A DNA stretch of 32,852 nucleotides, taken from contig JAPPNK010000016.1 in assembly GCA_028818695.1 (NCBI GenBank), positions 1 to 32,852 of the forward strand. The letters run 5' to 3'. The position numbers and the translations under genes are program-made. Of the stretch, positions 21,901 to 29,566 are shown in pieces (position 1 is the first letter of the stretch; each line of letters starts with the position of its first letter). A model generated the notes under the pieces. That model saw only the letters and a program-made list of their open reading frames with translations. It made no database searches and was not told where the DNA came from. The stretch is from Candidatus Poribacteria bacterium (GTDB lineage: Bacteria; Poribacteria; WGA-4E; GCA-2687025).

Positions 21901-24767
21901 TCTCCATAACCGCCTCGGCCCGCGCCGCGGCAGGCGACACCGCCCTTCTCCAAGTTCGCATGCCCGGCGGCGCTTTTGAGAACGGCGGCGGTGCGCCGGC
22001 TCTCTTTAGGGCGGGGGCGCCGCTCATTGTGCGCGTGCGCGACGCCGATTTAAACAAAGACCCGTCCATCGCCGACACGGCTCTAATTCAGGCGGAAGGC
22101 TCCATTTTAAACGACTCTTTGACCATTAAATTAACCGAAATGCTGCCGAACTCTGGGCTTTTTGAAGGCGCCGTTCCGACCCGCTACGGCGTTCAAGCTG
22201 AACAAAATGAAACCATCGAAGCCGCGGGCGGCGAACGCATCCTCTTTAAACATCTGGACGCGCTCCAAGCGACGGGCGAACCGAACGTTCTGGTTGAGGC
22301 GCACGCCGAAGCGGAAACGGGCGGCGACGGACGGCTCGCCATTGTGCGCGGCGACGACGCGGCAGAAACGCGGCTTTTCAACGCCGGCGATCTGCTCCAT
22401 CTGCGCTTAGCGGAGCCGGACGACATCGGGCAGGAGGCGCTGGTTCGCCTGGAAACGCGCGGCGAAAACGGACAGGCGCTCGACTCCGAGAGCGTCTATC
22501 TGCGCCGCTCCGCCTCCGACTCGCAGCTCTACCTCGGCTCCATTCCGACCGCATACGGCGCGCCCGTTCCGTCCGACGAGACGCTCCAAGCGCGGGGCGG
22601 AATCGTTGTCCGAGCCGTGTATCAAGACGCGCTGCGCGCCAGCGGCGAAACAAACATCGAAGCGTCCGCGGAGGCGGAGGCGAACGCCGGCAGCGACGGA
22701 AAACTGCGGACGCTCGACCTGTTTGGAGAGAAGGAGGCGGACGCTTTCCGCGCGGGAGAAGCGATTCTGATCGAGGTGAAGGACGACGACCTGAACGTCT
22801 CGGACGAGGCGATTGAAACCGCGTCGGCGGAGGCGCGGGAGGATTTTCTGGGCGACTCGGTCGTCGTCGTTCTGAAAGAAACGACAGGGAGCAGCGGCGT
22901 GTTTCGAGGCGAGCTGCGGACGCAATACGCCGACGCCGCCGTTGAGGACAATCTGCTTCAGGCGCAGGGGCAAAGCTACGTCGTCGTCGCCTATATCGAC
23001 GCGCTGTCGGCGGACGGGGAGGCGCAGGCGGAGCGGACGGCGGCGCTCTATGCGGCGTCGGGCGAACGGGGGCGCGTCGCGGCTCTCACGCTGGACGGCG
23101 AGCGGCGCGTCGGCAACCTTCATCCGAACGGAACCGCCCTCATACGGGTTGTGGACGGCGATCTGAACGAAGACCCGCTGTTTCAAGAGTCGACCGAAGT
23201 GACGGCGGAGGGAAACCTGCTGCGCGACCAGCTGCGGCTTCATCTGCGCGAAACGGGGCTGGACACAGGCGTGTTTGAAGCGAGGCTGGAGACGGAACTT
23301 TCCAGCGAGGCGAACCGAAGCGACCTGCTTTTACAGACGGCGGAGAAGGAGACCGTAACGATCGTTTATGTGGATGCGTTGACCGACGCCGGCGAGCCGA
23401 ACGCGCCTGCGAGCGTCCGCCTTGTGGTCGCCGGTTCCAGCCCTGGGCGCATTGAAATCGTGGAAGCGGACGGGACGGAGATGACCGCGTTCACGGCGGG
23501 GGAGTGGCTCTATGTGGCGATACAGGACCTGCTTTTGGCGGCGGATCCGAACATTCGCCCTGCGGCGCTGTTCACCGCTTCGGAGTCGGGCGACCAGGCG
23601 CGGGCGGTTTTGGAGCCTGTGCCGGGGGCGGACGGGCAATTTTGGGGCAGGGTTGCGACGCGGTACAGCCTTCTGCCGGCGCGGGACAACACGTTGGATG
23701 TGCGCGGCGGCGAGACGGTCGCGGCAACCTACGCGCCGGAGGGGCTGTTTGGGCGGCTCATCGCGGACGCGACGATTGCGCGGCGGGGTCAGCGCGGACA
23801 GCTGAGCGCGGCGCTGCCGGACGGCTCCCCGCTTCTAGAGCTGGCGCCGGGCGACACGGCGGTTGCGCTCCTGTATGACAGCGACCGAAACGCGGATCCG
23901 TTCGCCGTGGAGACCGCGGAGGCGTATGCGTCTGCGCAGGACGGGGCGGAGCCGACGCCGATTCGGCTGCGGGAAACGGCGCCGAATTCGGGCGCCTTTC
24001 GGGGCGATGTTTTAACCTCCTACGGCAAGGAAGCGCCGGCGGGCGCGCTCGGTCTCACGGGCGGCGAAACGATCAAGATCGCCTACGTCGACCCGCTCAC
24101 CGACACGGGCGAAGCGGGCGTTGAGATCGAAACGACGGTTCAAGTCCGCAAGGTCGGTTTTGCGCCGTACTCCGAAAGCAGACTATCGGTGACCGGCGTC
24201 CCAAACCTATGGGCGCTTGATCACGCGATGAGTACGCCGGGCGAGGAGATACGGGTCTGGGCGCAGTGGACGCGCGACGCGCTCTATTTCTTCATTCAGG
24301 TTGAAGACGATTCGCCCGTTGTGGAGGATGTGACGCGCTGGCATATCGGTTCCGACGCGGTGGAGCTGCATCTGACGCCGTTTCAGGACGAGTATGATCT
24401 GCCAAAGCATCTGTCGCCGACGGGGGCGGCGCCTGGGGCGGCGTTCTGGATATGTCCGCGCGGGGGCGGCTATTCGGGCGAAGACCCCTATATCGGTCAG
24501 GCGGCGCCGCGCCGCGTTTATAACCTGTCGGGCGGACGTTCTGGCTTTGAGGCGGCGGTCAAGACGACGGACGGGTATTACACGATTGAAGCGCGCCTTC
24601 CGTACGGCGCGGCTCTGGGCGGTTTTGATCCGTTCACTTCGGCGAAGCGGCGCAAGATCGGGTTCAACTTTCTGCTGTACCGTTCGGACGCGGCGCAGGT
24701 CTGGTGGGCGGAACCGCTTCGCCGCCCGAGCGGCGCCGGCGTTCTTTATCTAGAGGGCGGCCCGTGA
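18951..24767 (+). CDS. giant secreted surface protein with discoidin-like, CBM9-like and tandem repeat domains
   Basis: The 1938-residue protein begins with a signal/anchor helix (VAAAGIGLLAFLFY). Two F5/8-type-C (discoidin-like) regions at about 27-135 and 164-307 contain SWSRADPPTATLDLGFVYLL and RYLRIEIKQDEWHGAYPALREIEAF. A CBM9-like domain follows at about 495-670 (TIDGKLDDWSRL, AEWDDSSLYIALS). From about 710 to 1730 come seven or eight copies of a 120-125-residue module built around DADLNKDPS, ETxxxSGVFxG, GGE and YxDALxxxGE. An APTQANE-type linker (881-908) interrupts the array. A second CBM9-like domain (about 1744-1937) closes the protein. GTG 18951 has AGAAAGGAG upstream. Carbohydrate binding and surface location are inferred; there is no sorting signal at the C-terminus. 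Confidence 0.85.
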   Translation: MDAKALVAAAGIGLLAFLFYPRSDAPKTPGSGEWVETAKQIEGEPLKLASWSRADPPTATLDLGFVYLLDRAQIEFENAAEDGPRVYEIVVSKERNAAYQRVFTFRSSSRNYPYAALEFQNRQEGRWVQAAVNDWFSVKPAVKSFQVGPVYTRVWSPIQRVETSHNPDAANLLIDGVSTDESTWAGAEKQEAEEQETEKEGEPQFQTPAEDVWAVIELKEEAVVYGMRVATGGPGNGVRAYQAHASLDGERFRLMGSASDLPDEPILSRLMFQEPVKARYLRIEIKQDEWHGAYPALREIEAFTDRYRPAPSVQQDGAGGVSFIQIRRDNCGQSLERSPHMTQGFPYDRGGGEPENRYGWIEKEEIEGEAEENLRAFAYHYDAVRFHYDGLSKDRLYTLYVSYLQNADGGRRQNLTADGYLLHGDEPVPTAAQPPRIFAVPPQAVEDGELVVSVNRLAGPNAVVSEISLYESAQGADESDAGDRRTAKIVQAHAPLTIDGKLDDWSRLHPLRVGDGEPSVWAEWDDSSLYIALSIPLPLLSEAPSLQDAFDLFIDARVDGAEHAPSLSIYQKGDVHIRLLRIGGTPAARYVRHESEQGAEAPMEIPAVKTAARSDGGLYTLEIQLPKEGALPDWEPKIDRLIGLNYILSLPNTETARWHLSARRPHDPPVRWLRCQLIGSIQGRMQFGAAPDDFETADGGVFPYFAGGSLWAMAYDPDANRDPSVEESISAVVSGGAFGEEIRLELREGALVVGEGGEVELAPSADSERFFAPVQTEYAEEPLNAADRISARGGELLTVSYEDSFARPDGSAETASAQASAVTGADGEIQMEPAGRFTAGDMLRITAVDGDEHGLLEIIEETAAEETDEATEDASNEEEAEAPTQANEETAEAPTQANEAAAEVPTQVKINGREAVVSALDLGEARDVEKIVLKENESGAYEGELPTVYSVEPVRGDGVLQIAGNQIAQAAYIDKARASGETDVSITASARAAAGDTALLQVRMPGGAFENGGGAPALFRAGAPLIVRVRDADLNKDPSIADTALIQAEGSILNDSLTIKLTEMLPNSGLFEGAVPTRYGVQAEQNETIEAAGGERILFKHLDALQATGEPNVLVEAHAEAETGGDGRLAIVRGDDAAETRLFNAGDLLHLRLAEPDDIGQEALVRLETRGENGQALDSESVYLRRSASDSQLYLGSIPTAYGAPVPSDETLQARGGIVVRAVYQDALRASGETNIEASAEAEANAGSDGKLRTLDLFGEKEADAFRAGEAILIEVKDDDLNVSDEAIETASAEAREDFLGDSVVVVLKETTGSSGVFRGELRTQYADAAVEDNLLQAQGQSYVVVAYIDALSADGEAQAERTAALYAASGERGRVAALTLDGERRVGNLHPNGTALIRVVDGDLNEDPLFQESTEVTAEGNLLRDQLRLHLRETGLDTGVFEARLETELSSEANRSDLLLQTAEKETVTIVYVDALTDAGEPNAPASVRLVVAGSSPGRIEIVEADGTEMTAFTAGEWLYVAIQDLLLAADPNIRPAALFTASESGDQARAVLEPVPGADGQFWGRVATRYSLLPARDNTLDVRGGETVAATYAPEGLFGRLIADATIARRGQRGQLSAALPDGSPLLELAPGDTAVALLYDSDRNADPFAVETAEAYASAQDGAEPTPIRLRETAPNSGAFRGDVLTSYGKEAPAGALGLTGGETIKIAYVDPLTDTGEAGVEIETTVQVRKVGFAPYSESRLSVTGVPNLWALDHAMSTPGEEIRVWAQWTRDALYFFIQVEDDSPVVEDVTRWHIGSDAVELHLTPFQDEYDLPKHLSPTGAAPGAAFWICPRGGGYSGEDPYIGQAAPRRVYNLSGGRSGFEAAVKTTDGYYTIEARLPYGAALGGFDPFTSAKRRKIGFNFLLYRSDAAQVWWAEPLRRPSGAGVLYLEGGP
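21591..21674 (+). repeat. 33-base tandem repeat coding an APTQANE linker
   Basis: Units begin at 21591, 21624 and 21657 and encode EAPTQANEETA, EAPTQANEAAA and EVPTQV. The unit length is a multiple of three. Confidence 0.8.
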
Positions 24768-24795
24768 GTTTCTAAGAACATCCCAGGGATAGCCC

Positions 24796-24824
24796 TTGAC
24801 CTGCCGCCCGCCCTCTTATACGCT
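24796..24824 (+). promoter_or_regulatory. possible promoter for the WD40 gene
   Basis: TTGACC (24796-24801) is followed either by TATACG after 15 bases or TACGCT after 17. An apparent TTG start for the WD40 gene lies in this -35 box. Confidence 0.4.
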
Positions 24825-24852
24825 GTCAAAACCGACCGAAACGGAGCTGTAT

Positions 24853-26709
24853 ATGAGACGGCGCTTTTATTCGCTGTGCGCCTGCTTTTTGATGTTGTGC
24901 GCATTCAGGACATTGCCTTCGCAGCTCATTTCGCAGCTCGGTCTGCCCGACGGCGCCAAGCTGCGCATCGGCAGGGGAAACGTCCTGTCGCTCGCGTATT
25001 CGCCGGACGGCAAGAGGCTCGCCGCAGCAAGCAGCGTCGGAATCTGGATCTACGACGCGCTCTTCGGCGGAGAGATCGCGCTGCTTCGGGGGCATACGCG
25101 CCAGGTCAATTCGGCTTTCTATTCATCGGACGGCAAGCGCATCGTCAGCGCAAGCGAAGACATGACGGTTCGGATATGGGACGCGGAGACCGGCGCCCTT
25201 CTCAACATGCTTAAAGGGCATGGATCGTCCGTCAATTCAGCGTTCTATTCATCGGACGGCAAGCGCATTGTCAGCGCAAGCGAAGATGGAACGGCGCGCG
25301 TCTGGGACGCGGAAACGGGAGCTCTTCTCAACACGCTCAAAGGACATGGTTCGTCCGTCAATTCGGCGTTCTATTCTCCGGACGGGAAACGCATCGTCAG
25401 CGCCAGCCGCGATGGAACGGTTCGCATTTGGGACGCGGAGACCGGTGCCCTTCTCAAAACATTGGAAGGTCATACAAAAAGCGTCCATTCGGCGGCGTAT
25501 TCTCCAGACGGCAAGAGAATTGCAAGCGTAAGCCCCGACAAGACCGTTCGAGTCTGGGACGCGGAGACCGGCTCCCTTCTCCATACGCTTGATTCGGGTA
25601 GAGGCTTGACCCGCACGTTGGCGTATTCGCCGGACGGCAGATATCTTGCCGGCGGAAATATGCTTGATCTGCTGTTGTGGGACGCCGCTCACGGCGCGCC
25701 TCTTCAGCCGGCCTTTAGCTACACTCATGGAAGCGGAGCCAGTTCATTCGCGTTTTCGCCGGACGGCCATAACGTTGCCGCCGCTGACAGGGACGGCCCA
25801 ATTTACATTTGGAACATCAAGCTTCGCGAGCATATTCGCTCGTTTGAGGGGCATACCGACTTCAGCGCGTGCGCGTTGTCGCCGGACAGTAAGCGCATCG
25901 CTGCGGCAAACCGATATGAATACTTCATTTACATATACGACGTCGCTGCCGGCGCGCTTCTCAATCTATACCATGTAGGCAATCATGTGGACTCTTTGAG
26001 CTATTCGCCGGACGGCAAGCGCATCGTCGCCGCAACTTGGGGATATACCTTTCGCGTCTGGGACGCCGAGAAAAATACGCCGCTCCGTAGGTTCAATGGG
26101 GGGCATGCGGGAATGGTCGTGTCCGCGTCCTATTCTCCGGACAGCAAGCGCATCGCCAGCGCGGGTCGGGACAAAACGGTCCGCATCTGGGACGCGGAGA
26201 CCGGCTCCCTTCTCAATACGCTTAAACATCAGTATCCCGTCCATTCGACGTCCTATTCTCCGGACGGCAAACGCATCGCCAGCGCAGGCGCCGACACAAC
26301 GGTTCGCATCTGGGACGCGGAGACCGGCGCTCTTCTCAACACGCTTGAAGGACACCGGCATTCCGTCCATTCGGCGTCTTATTCTCCGGACGGCAAGCGC
26401 GTTGTCAGCGCGGGCTACTCCGATATGCCGCGCATCTGGGATGCCGAGACGGGCAAACTTATCAAGACGCTCAAGGAATATACAGGCGCGATCGGCTGGG
26501 CGTCGTATTCCCCAGACGGAACGAAGATCGCAAGCGGAGCCATGGATACAACCGTATGCGTCTGGGACGCCGAGACGGGCAACCTTCTCAAAAAGTTCGA
26601 AGGGCATACGGGCAATGTCAATTGGGGGGCGTTTTTGCAGGACGGAAAGACGCTCGTTTCATCAGGCGCTGACGGTACCGTTCTATTTTGGGACATCTCC
26701 GACCTCTAA
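24853..26709 (+). CDS. secreted WD40 protein with 14 repeats (two propellers)
   Basis: The 618-residue protein has a signal peptide (MRRRFYSLCACFLMLCAFRTLPSQ) and fourteen WD40 repeats of about 41 residues, each with the YSPDGKRI-SA-D-TVRIWDAETG-LL-TL-GH pattern; this would fit two seven-bladed beta-propellers. Repeats 2-5 and 10-13 are close to consensus and near-identical to one another, whereas 6-9 are divergent, which suggests recent amplification at both ends. WD40 propellers are scaffolds for protein binding; no catalytic domain is attached. ATG 24853 follows GGAG at a spacing of 8. It lies 85 bases after the giant surface protein gene in the same orientation, so the two may function together. 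Confidence 0.92.
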   Translation: MRRRFYSLCACFLMLCAFRTLPSQLISQLGLPDGAKLRIGRGNVLSLAYSPDGKRLAAASSVGIWIYDALFGGEIALLRGHTRQVNSAFYSSDGKRIVSASEDMTVRIWDAETGALLNMLKGHGSSVNSAFYSSDGKRIVSASEDGTARVWDAETGALLNTLKGHGSSVNSAFYSPDGKRIVSASRDGTVRIWDAETGALLKTLEGHTKSVHSAAYSPDGKRIASVSPDKTVRVWDAETGSLLHTLDSGRGLTRTLAYSPDGRYLAGGNMLDLLLWDAAHGAPLQPAFSYTHGSGASSFAFSPDGHNVAAADRDGPIYIWNIKLREHIRSFEGHTDFSACALSPDSKRIAAANRYEYFIYIYDVAAGALLNLYHVGNHVDSLSYSPDGKRIVAATWGYTFRVWDAEKNTPLRRFNGGHAGMVVSASYSPDSKRIASAGRDKTVRIWDAETGSLLNTLKHQYPVHSTSYSPDGKRIASAGADTTVRIWDAETGALLNTLEGHRHSVHSASYSPDGKRVVSAGYSDMPRIWDAETGKLIKTLKEYTGAIGWASYSPDGTKIASGAMDTTVCVWDAETGNLLKKFEGHTGNVNWGAFLQDGKTLVSSGADGTVLFWDISDL

Positions 26710-26791
26710 GCTCCATCATTCAGTTTCATGGCGTCAGGCGCCGCGCAGTCGAGAAGCCGCAAACCGCCAAAAACGCCCGCATTTATCGCCG

Positions 26792-27970
26792 CTAATAACG
26801 CATGAAATGCGACTTGGCGGAGGGTTGATACTGAACCTTCAGCAGCTCCGGCGTCTCAATCCGCCGGACGCCCGCATGCCGCGCCTTTAAACACGCCTCC
26901 ATGACGCCCGATACCAGCAGCGTTCGGTCGGCGGGATACGGCGCCGCCCCTGTTTCAAACATCTCATCGATCTTATGAACAAGACCGCTGAAATGGTGAA
27001 CGCCCGGCGTCGGCGTCAAAAAAAACTGCGTCGAGACCGGCGCCGGCTCCCCGCGCAGACGCGCCGCAAACAGAAAATCGTTCGCCGCCCCGTTCAACAT
27101 CAACATGGACGCCCGAAGCCCGTCCGCGTAATGGAGAATGTAAGCGCAGGGGTTCTTCGCCAGCTCCCGCGCATAGCCCAGCCCGACAAGGTTTTCAGGC
27201 CGCCCGTCCTCAACGGCGTTCCCCTGCGGCGTGTCCGACCGAGAGACCGCCGACTCCAGCAGCTCCCATGACCAGACCCCCTCGTCCCCCGCCTTCCACA
27301 CCTCCTCCCCTTCCAGATACTCGACCGCTTGAACGCCTGTTTCGCCGCCCTTTCGCCGCTCCGTCATGCATTGAAGCCCCTCAAGCGCGTGGAAGTCGTA
27401 GCTGTCAAGTCCGCCGTATCCGACGGCGAGCGCCTCCTCCAGCTCGCTTTCAAGGGGCAGCTCCAGAGGGGGAAGCCGTATGGCGACCGGTATGGAGCTG
27501 CCCGCCATGAGGGCGAAGTTGCCGCGCTTCGACTCCCGCGCCATCCGCTCCGCTTTTTCAAATTCATACGAGAGATGCTTGTCCACAAAGACGGGGGCGG
27601 TTCGCTGATCCTGTTGAAACGTTTTGACAATCTGCCGAAAGAATTCATGCCGCGGATAGAGCGTCTGCCCCAGCTCGTTTTGAGGGTATTGTCCATGCTC
27701 GGCGATGAGCAGGACGCCTTCCACGGCGAGCGCATGTCCGCCGTTGCGCAGCGCGGAGGGTATGGTGGGATGAATGTTAAAGCCGAAACGCTCGGCGCGC
27801 TCTCGGCTCAGATCGTTGTCGGGAAATTGATCGACGTACATGGAGACGATTTTGGCGTTTGTCCGCATCGGCTGCCCGTTGAGCGCATAGCCGGACAAAA
27901 AGCGGTCGCAAATGACCTGCGCATGCGAAAGGTATCGGTATTCGGTGACGACAGCGGCGATCGGTTTCAT
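26792..27970 (-). CDS. uncharacterised protein with Gfo/Idh-like N-terminal half
   Basis: I do not recognise a named family. The 392-residue product starts MKPIAAVVTEYRYLSHAQVICDRFL and contains AVEGVLLIAEHGQYP and PVFVDKHLSYEFEKAERMARE. These correspond in position to the Rossmann fold, the 'avvvat' strand and the EKP helix of Gfo/Idh/MocA proteins, but with Asp-Lys-His instead of Glu-Lys-Pro and without a clear glycine motif. It may be a degenerate member that has lost cofactor binding. ATG 27970 was chosen for GGAGGATGCGACC directly ahead; the frame is open 52 codons further but across the rimP promoter. No signal peptide. It is divergent from rimP. Confidence 0.65.
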   Translation of the reverse strand: MKPIAAVVTEYRYLSHAQVICDRFLSGYALNGQPMRTNAKIVSMYVDQFPDNDLSRERAERFGFNIHPTIPSALRNGGHALAVEGVLLIAEHGQYPQNELGQTLYPRHEFFRQIVKTFQQDQRTAPVFVDKHLSYEFEKAERMARESKRGNFALMAGSSIPVAIRLPPLELPLESELEEALAVGYGGLDSYDFHALEGLQCMTERRKGGETGVQAVEYLEGEEVWKAGDEGVWSWELLESAVSRSDTPQGNAVEDGRPENLVGLGYARELAKNPCAYILHYADGLRASMLMLNGAANDFLFAARLRGEPAPVSTQFFLTPTPGVHHFSGLVHKIDEMFETGAAPYPADRTLLVSGVMEACLKARHAGVRRIETPELLKVQYQPSAKSHFMRY

Positions 27971-28020
27971 GGTCGCATCCTCCAAGCCGTTCGTTACAGG
28001 TTCGCCGAAAAGGGAGCCGC

Positions 28021-28049
28021 TTGCAACTGCCGCTTTGAGCGCGTATAGT
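28021..28049 (+). promoter_or_regulatory. sigma-70 promoter for rimP
   Basis: TTGCAA (28021-28026), 17 bases, TATAGT (28044-28049), 33 bases before the ATG at 28083. Confidence 0.65.
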
Positions 28050-28082
28050 GTCCGCATTCCACCCATCAGGAAAGGCTTTCGT

Positions 28083-28556
28083 ATGCAGCATCTGACGAAA
28101 GAAGAGGCGCGGGAGATCATCGCCAAAGCGTGCGGCGCGCAGCTGGAAGCGAACGGGTATGAGCTGGTGGACGCCCTGTGGAACCGCCATCGGCGCGGGT
28201 CGACGGTTCAGCTGTTCATTCACCGCGAGGGCGGGGCGACCATCGGCGATTGTCAGAAGGCGCACAAAATGGCGCAGCCGCTCCTGCAGACGGAGGGCAT
28301 TCTGGATGAGCGCGGATCGTTGGAGGTGGCGACGCCTGGCCTTGACCGCCCGCTCCGTTCTCCGTCCGATTTTCGGCGGGCGATCGGGTACGCCGTCATC
28401 CTGCGCCGCCGAAAAGCGGACAGCCCCGACGAAGAGGAGCGCCTCAAAGGCGTCGTCGAGTCGGTCGATGAGAACGTTCTGACGCTCTCGGACGCAGACG
28501 GGCAGCTCATTTCAACAGCGATGGAAGCGGTCATCGTCGGCAAGTTTGACATCTGA
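28083..28556 (+). CDS. rimP: ribosome maturation factor RimP
   Basis: RimP assists maturation of the 30S ribosomal subunit. The 157-residue product has the family's usual length and landmarks: YELVDALWNRHRRGSTVQLFIH, the CQKAHKM helix, LEVATPGLDRPLRSPSDFRRAIG and a C-terminal SH3-like part ending AVIVGKFDI. ATG 28083 follows AGGAAAGG. In most bacteria rimP heads a nusA-infB operon; here it has its own promoter and is followed by a dispersed repeat and then an unrelated operon, so the gene is detached. Confidence 0.9.
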   Translation: MQHLTKEEAREIIAKACGAQLEANGYELVDALWNRHRRGSTVQLFIHREGGATIGDCQKAHKMAQPLLQTEGILDERGSLEVATPGLDRPLRSPSDFRRAIGYAVILRRRKADSPDEEERLKGVVESVDENVLTLSDADGQLISTAMEAVIVGKFDI

Positions 28557-28609
28557 CCTTCCGCCTTAAGCTTGGCATTGTTGAAGGAAAAAGGGTTTGC
28601 CAGCCAGAT

Positions 28610-28682
28610 CGTCATTCCCGCGCAAGCGGGAATCCAGAGAGCTCCCAGACAGCCTCCACATTCCAAAACGGCTTTCTAATAT
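28610..28682 (+). repeat. dispersed repeat element, copy with TTTTGGAATGT flank
   Basis: The core is CGTCATTCCCGCGCAAGCGG followed by GAATCCAGAG (28610-28639). The right flank, read on the minus strand, matches 13692-13734 with few changes. Confidence 0.75.
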
Positions 28683-28717
28683 CATCGTCTGTAGAGACTG
28701 CCGGTCGGGAGCGCCCC

Positions 28718-28746
28718 TTGACACGGCGACTCCGCTCTGGTAAAGT
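28718..28746 (+). promoter_or_regulatory. near-consensus sigma-70 promoter for the isomerase operon
   Basis: TTGACA (28718-28723), 17 bases, TAAAGT (28741-28746), 32 bases before the ATG at 28779. Confidence 0.8.
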
Positions 28747-28778
28747 TGCGTCGATTTTACACACGCAAGGAGACACAT

Positions 28779-29540
28779 ATGCCCGCCATCAAACAGTCCG
28801 CCTGCTTCGGCTGTTTTGCCCGAAAAGGCGTCTCGGCTGAACAGGTCATCGAATCGGCCGCCAAGATCGGCTACAAGTCGGTTGAAATGCTTCCGCGCGA
28901 CCACTGGAACAAGGTGATCGACGCCGGACTCGCCATCGCATGCGTCGTCGGACACGGCTCGCTTCCGAACGGACTCAACAGGCGCGACAACCATGACCGC
29001 ATCGAAGACGAGCTGAAACGGAACATCGAAACCGCCGCCGAATACGGCATACCGGGTCTCATCGGGTTCAGCGGCAACCGAAACGGCTTGCCGGACGACG
29101 AAGGCATCGACATCTGCGCCGAGGGGCTGGACAGGGTCAAGGGGTTCGCCGAAGAAAAAGGCGTCACGATCAACATCGAACTGCTCAACAGCAAGGTGAA
29201 CCATCCCGACTACCAGTGCGATCATACCGCATGGGGCGTTGAGCTGTGCAAGAAGGTCGACTCGCCGAATGTGAAACTGCTTTACGACATCTACCACATG
29301 CAGATCATGGAGGGCGACCTGATCCGAACGATACGAAACAGCATCGACTACATCGGGCATTTCCATACGGCGGGCAACCCTGGGCGGAACGACATGGACG
29401 AGACGCAGGAGATCTACTACCCCGCTGTCATGCGCGCCATCGCCGAGACCGACTACGACGGCTTCGTCGGCCATGAGTTCGGACCGAAGGGCGAACCGCT
29501 CGCCGCTATGAAAGCCGCCTACGACACCTGCAACGTCTGA
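28779..29540 (+). CDS. hydroxypyruvate-isomerase-like TIM-barrel protein, copy 1
   Basis: This is a cytoplasmic sugar-isomerase/epimerase-type enzyme of the AP-endonuclease-2 fold, close to hydroxypyruvate isomerase. The 253-residue product shows the Hyi metal-site phrases: IELLNSKVNHPDYQCDHTAWG (Glu), LLYDIYHMQIMEGD (Asp, His), GHFHTAGNPGRNDMDETQEIYY (His) and GFVGHEFGPKG (Glu). ATG 28779 follows GCAAGGAG. The N-terminus SACFGCFARKG is Cys-rich and differs from the paralogue next door. It shares an operon with copy 2 and the MobA-like gene. Hydroxypyruvate is the family's usual substrate, but related sugars are possible. Confidence 0.85.
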   Translation: MPAIKQSACFGCFARKGVSAEQVIESAAKIGYKSVEMLPRDHWNKVIDAGLAIACVVGHGSLPNGLNRRDNHDRIEDELKRNIETAAEYGIPGLIGFSGNRNGLPDDEGIDICAEGLDRVKGFAEEKGVTINIELLNSKVNHPDYQCDHTAWGVELCKKVDSPNVKLLYDIYHMQIMEGDLIRTIRNSIDYIGHFHTAGNPGRNDMDETQEIYYPAVMRAIAETDYDGFVGHEFGPKGEPLAAMKAAYDTCNV

Positions 29541-29566
29541 CGCACATCTAACGAGGAGCGCGAACA

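Noticed and set aside
24853-26709. CRISPR-like periodic repeats
   Set aside because: The roughly 123-base periodicity encodes WD40 blades, with no short identical repeat and unique spacer structure.
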